A stretch of 64,000 nucleotides of DNA from Ignavibacteria bacterium (GTDB lineage: Bacteria > Bacteroidota > Ignavibacteria > Tepidaquicellales > Tepidaquicellaceae), in NCBI GenBank assembly GCA_036262055.1, contig DATAJP010000003.1:434001-498000 (forward strand), read 5' to 3'. Of the stretch, positions 62,803 to 64,000 are shown piece by piece (positions within the stretch are counted from its first letter, which is position 1; each line of letters opens with the position of its first letter). The translations under genes were made by a program, and so were the position numbers. The notes under the pieces are model-generated. The model saw only the letters and a list, made by a program, of their open reading frames with translations. It was not told the origin of the DNA and ran no database searches.

Positions 62803-64000
62803 GCCATAACTTCTTCTTCCTTTTTAAATCCTATCTCTTCAACTCTCACAATATCATTTTTCTTTTCATCAAGGAATTTAATTCGTTTCAATAATTCTTC
62901 TTCATTTCTCAACTTCGCTTCAAGCTCTTTTAATTTTTCTTCAATAGTTCTTTGTTTGTTGTTTTTCGCTATCATGTCTTCGCGATATCGTTTCAAGAAG
63001 TAGCTGATTGTCTCAACACGAATCTTAATTGCACCCGATGGCTTATTCTCGTCAATGTCTTTGAATGAAAAATACGGTGTTCCCGAACTTTCAACAATCT
63101 CCTGAATTACCGTATAAATCGGAGCATCATGTCCGCATTTAAATGATGAAAGCTCAAGCGCAACAAGGTTCGGATGCCTTGCAGTATATTTCGCAGCCCA
63201 GACTTTTCGCGATGTATTTTCAGAATAAGAATTTTTCCATACGTCTTCAATGTCCATAGCAGATTTAATCATGCCTGCTTCGACCTCAGCACCGAATAGT
63301 TCTTCTAAAACATCAGGGTCAGTCGGCAATGTATCTTGATAGAAAACAGGATATCCAAGCTTTTGGAATTCCTCCAGTATTTCGTGATTAATTCCCGGGT
63401 CATTGTGATACGGTCTTGCAAGAACAACAATTCCGATTTTATCTTCTTTCTTCAAATCATCAAGCGTTTTTCTTGAACCGTCTTTAAGGTCATTCATGAA
63501 TTTATTATACGCCTTATATCCTTCATTGACTGCTTTATAATTCTCTTCCTCTGTTAGTCCAAGTCTGTCCTTAAACTCTTCAAACAACTGTCTTGCCGTC
63601 AATTGCGGATTGAACAATTGAACAAATGTTGATATATACTCAAGTCCTGATTCCTTAAACAAGTCACCTTCTTTTGTAAATGCAGCTTTTGCGGCTTCAA
63701 TCGTTGCGGTAATTGTTGGACAAGCATTATGCGCCTGCGCATGCACCAAATCAGACGGCATATTATCGACTATCGGAGAAAAAATGAAATCAAGTTTTTT
63801 CTTTTTATGCTGAACATACATCAGGTTATGAACGTGAGGGATAGCAACTTTCGACGGGAAGCATGGGTCAATGCTTCCGCGCTTTGCGCCTGCTTTGTAA
63901 AGCTCCTCGGAAGTATATTCCGAATAAACAAAATTACCCGGCATAATTCCAAGCGCTTCAAAATACGCAGTGAAAAACGGAGTATGCTGATACATATTAA
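62799..64000 (-). CDS. Acyl-CoA dehydratase activase-related protein, 5' end outside the window
   Basis: At least 400 residues of the C-terminal part of a BadF/BcrA-type activase-related protein with a DUF2229 region (2-hydroxyacyl-CoA dehydratase activator-like). Typical blocks are FVYSEYTSEELYKAGAKRGS, DPCFPSKVAIPHVHNLMY and GIVVLARPYHNDPGINHEI. A later block, LVALELSSFKCGHDAPIY, carries the Cys residues thought to bind a cluster. A coiled-coil tail follows (IEEKLKELEAKLRNEEEL). An ATG at 63995 exists, but the frame stays open to the edge (L-N before the Met) and the family's NMY block at this point is internal, so the true start lies beyond 64000. Confidence 0.85.
   Translation of the reverse strand, partial: NMYQHTPFFTAYFEALGIMPGNFVYSEYTSEELYKAGAKRGSIDPCFPSKVAIPHVHNLMYVQHKKKKLDFIFSPIVDNMPSDLVHAQAHNACPTITATIEAAKAAFTKEGDLFKESGLEYISTFVQLFNPQLTARQLFEEFKDRLGLTEEENYKAVNEGYKAYNKFMNDLKDGSRKTLDDLKKEDKIGIVVLARPYHNDPGINHEILEEFQKLGYPVFYQDTLPTDPDVLEELFGAEVEAGMIKSAMDIEDVWKNSYSENTSRKVWAAKYTARHPNLVALELSSFKCGHDAPIYTVIQEIVESSGTPYFSFKDIDENKPSGAIKIRVETISYFLKRYREDMIAKNNKQRTIEEKLKELEAKLRNEEELLKRIKFLDEKKNDIVRVEEIGFKKEEEVMA

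Noticed and set aside
1-64000. tRNA, rRNA, insertion sequences, prophage
   Set aside because: No cloverleaf-like, rRNA-like or transposase/integrase-coding sequence was found in the gaps on either strand. The check was by eye only.

Overview
The window is a piece of a low-GC bacterial chromosome from the FCB group, most likely an Ignavibacteria-like (Ignavibacteriota/Chlorobi-side) lineage. The reasons are: a type IX secretion sortase/channel pair (porU-porV), secreted proteins ending in type IX sorting domains with the 'NYPNPFNP' signature, Bacteroidetes-style secreted and outer-membrane proteins, frequent TTG start codons, and many short palindromic intergenic repeats. No rRNA, tRNA, CRISPR array, transposase or phage gene was seen.

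Layout. 0-3 kb: tail of an unknown protein, coaX (carrying a palindromic repeat inside its reading frame), a YjbQ-family protein and a GT39-type membrane glycosyltransferase. 3-6.1 kb (minus strand): two adjacent paralogous radical SAM proteins and, upstream of them, a small gene made almost entirely of five copies of an 11-residue peptide, SHSIFPPAGSW. 6.1-12 kb: a dense repeat cluster, a lipoprotein with a C-terminal CxxCH, a secreted unknown, a type IX-exported propeller protein, a small putative DNA-binding protein and a Bacteroidota-type helical protein. 12-18.7 kb: an Hdr-like Fe-S oxidoreductase, metK, an EI24/CysZ-like protein and purL. 18.7-25.2 kb: a putative outer-membrane barrel, an MlaEFD-type lipid ABC transporter, a cysteine-peptidase-like lipoprotein, then acpP-fabF-rnc. 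25.2-33.8 kb: a promoter/terminator leader, porU, porV and a type IX cargo that is an M6 metalloprotease homologue with a destroyed active site. 34-40.3 kb: GT2 glycosyltransferase, an operon prmC-dtd-DUF2520-OMP, a degenerate amidohydrolase lipoprotein and a MerR regulator. 40.4-48.2 kb: GNAT acetyltransferase, orphan small protein, ettA, comF-like gene, soluble TPR histidine kinase, class V aminotransferase, lytic transglycosylase. 48.4-55.3 kb: sigma/anti-sigma/Spy-like set, ileS, a DksA-family protein with a histone-like tail, lspA, ferredoxin. 55.6-64 kb: secA, a MalT-like/SARP regulator, a YdeI-family protein and the 3' part of an acyl-CoA dehydratase activase-like gene.

How they fit together. 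Much of the window serves the envelope: Sec export (secA, lspA), type IX export (porU, porV, two cargo proteins), lipid traffic (mlaEFD), wall turnover (lytic transglycosylase, NlpC/P60-like lipoprotein) and an envelope-stress type sigma module. The rest is core housekeeping: CoA, SAM, purines, fatty acids, RNase III, Ile-tRNA synthetase, EttA, PrmC, Dtd.

The best candidate for something undescribed is the multi-copy peptide gene at 5.7-6.0 kb. Its repeats differ almost only at synonymous positions, so the peptide itself is under selection, and it sits immediately upstream of the two radical SAM genes on the same strand. A terminator lies between them, so a functional link is inference. Also notable are the in-frame palindromic insertion in coaX, two enzyme homologues that have lost their metal ligands, and the leader RNA before porU.
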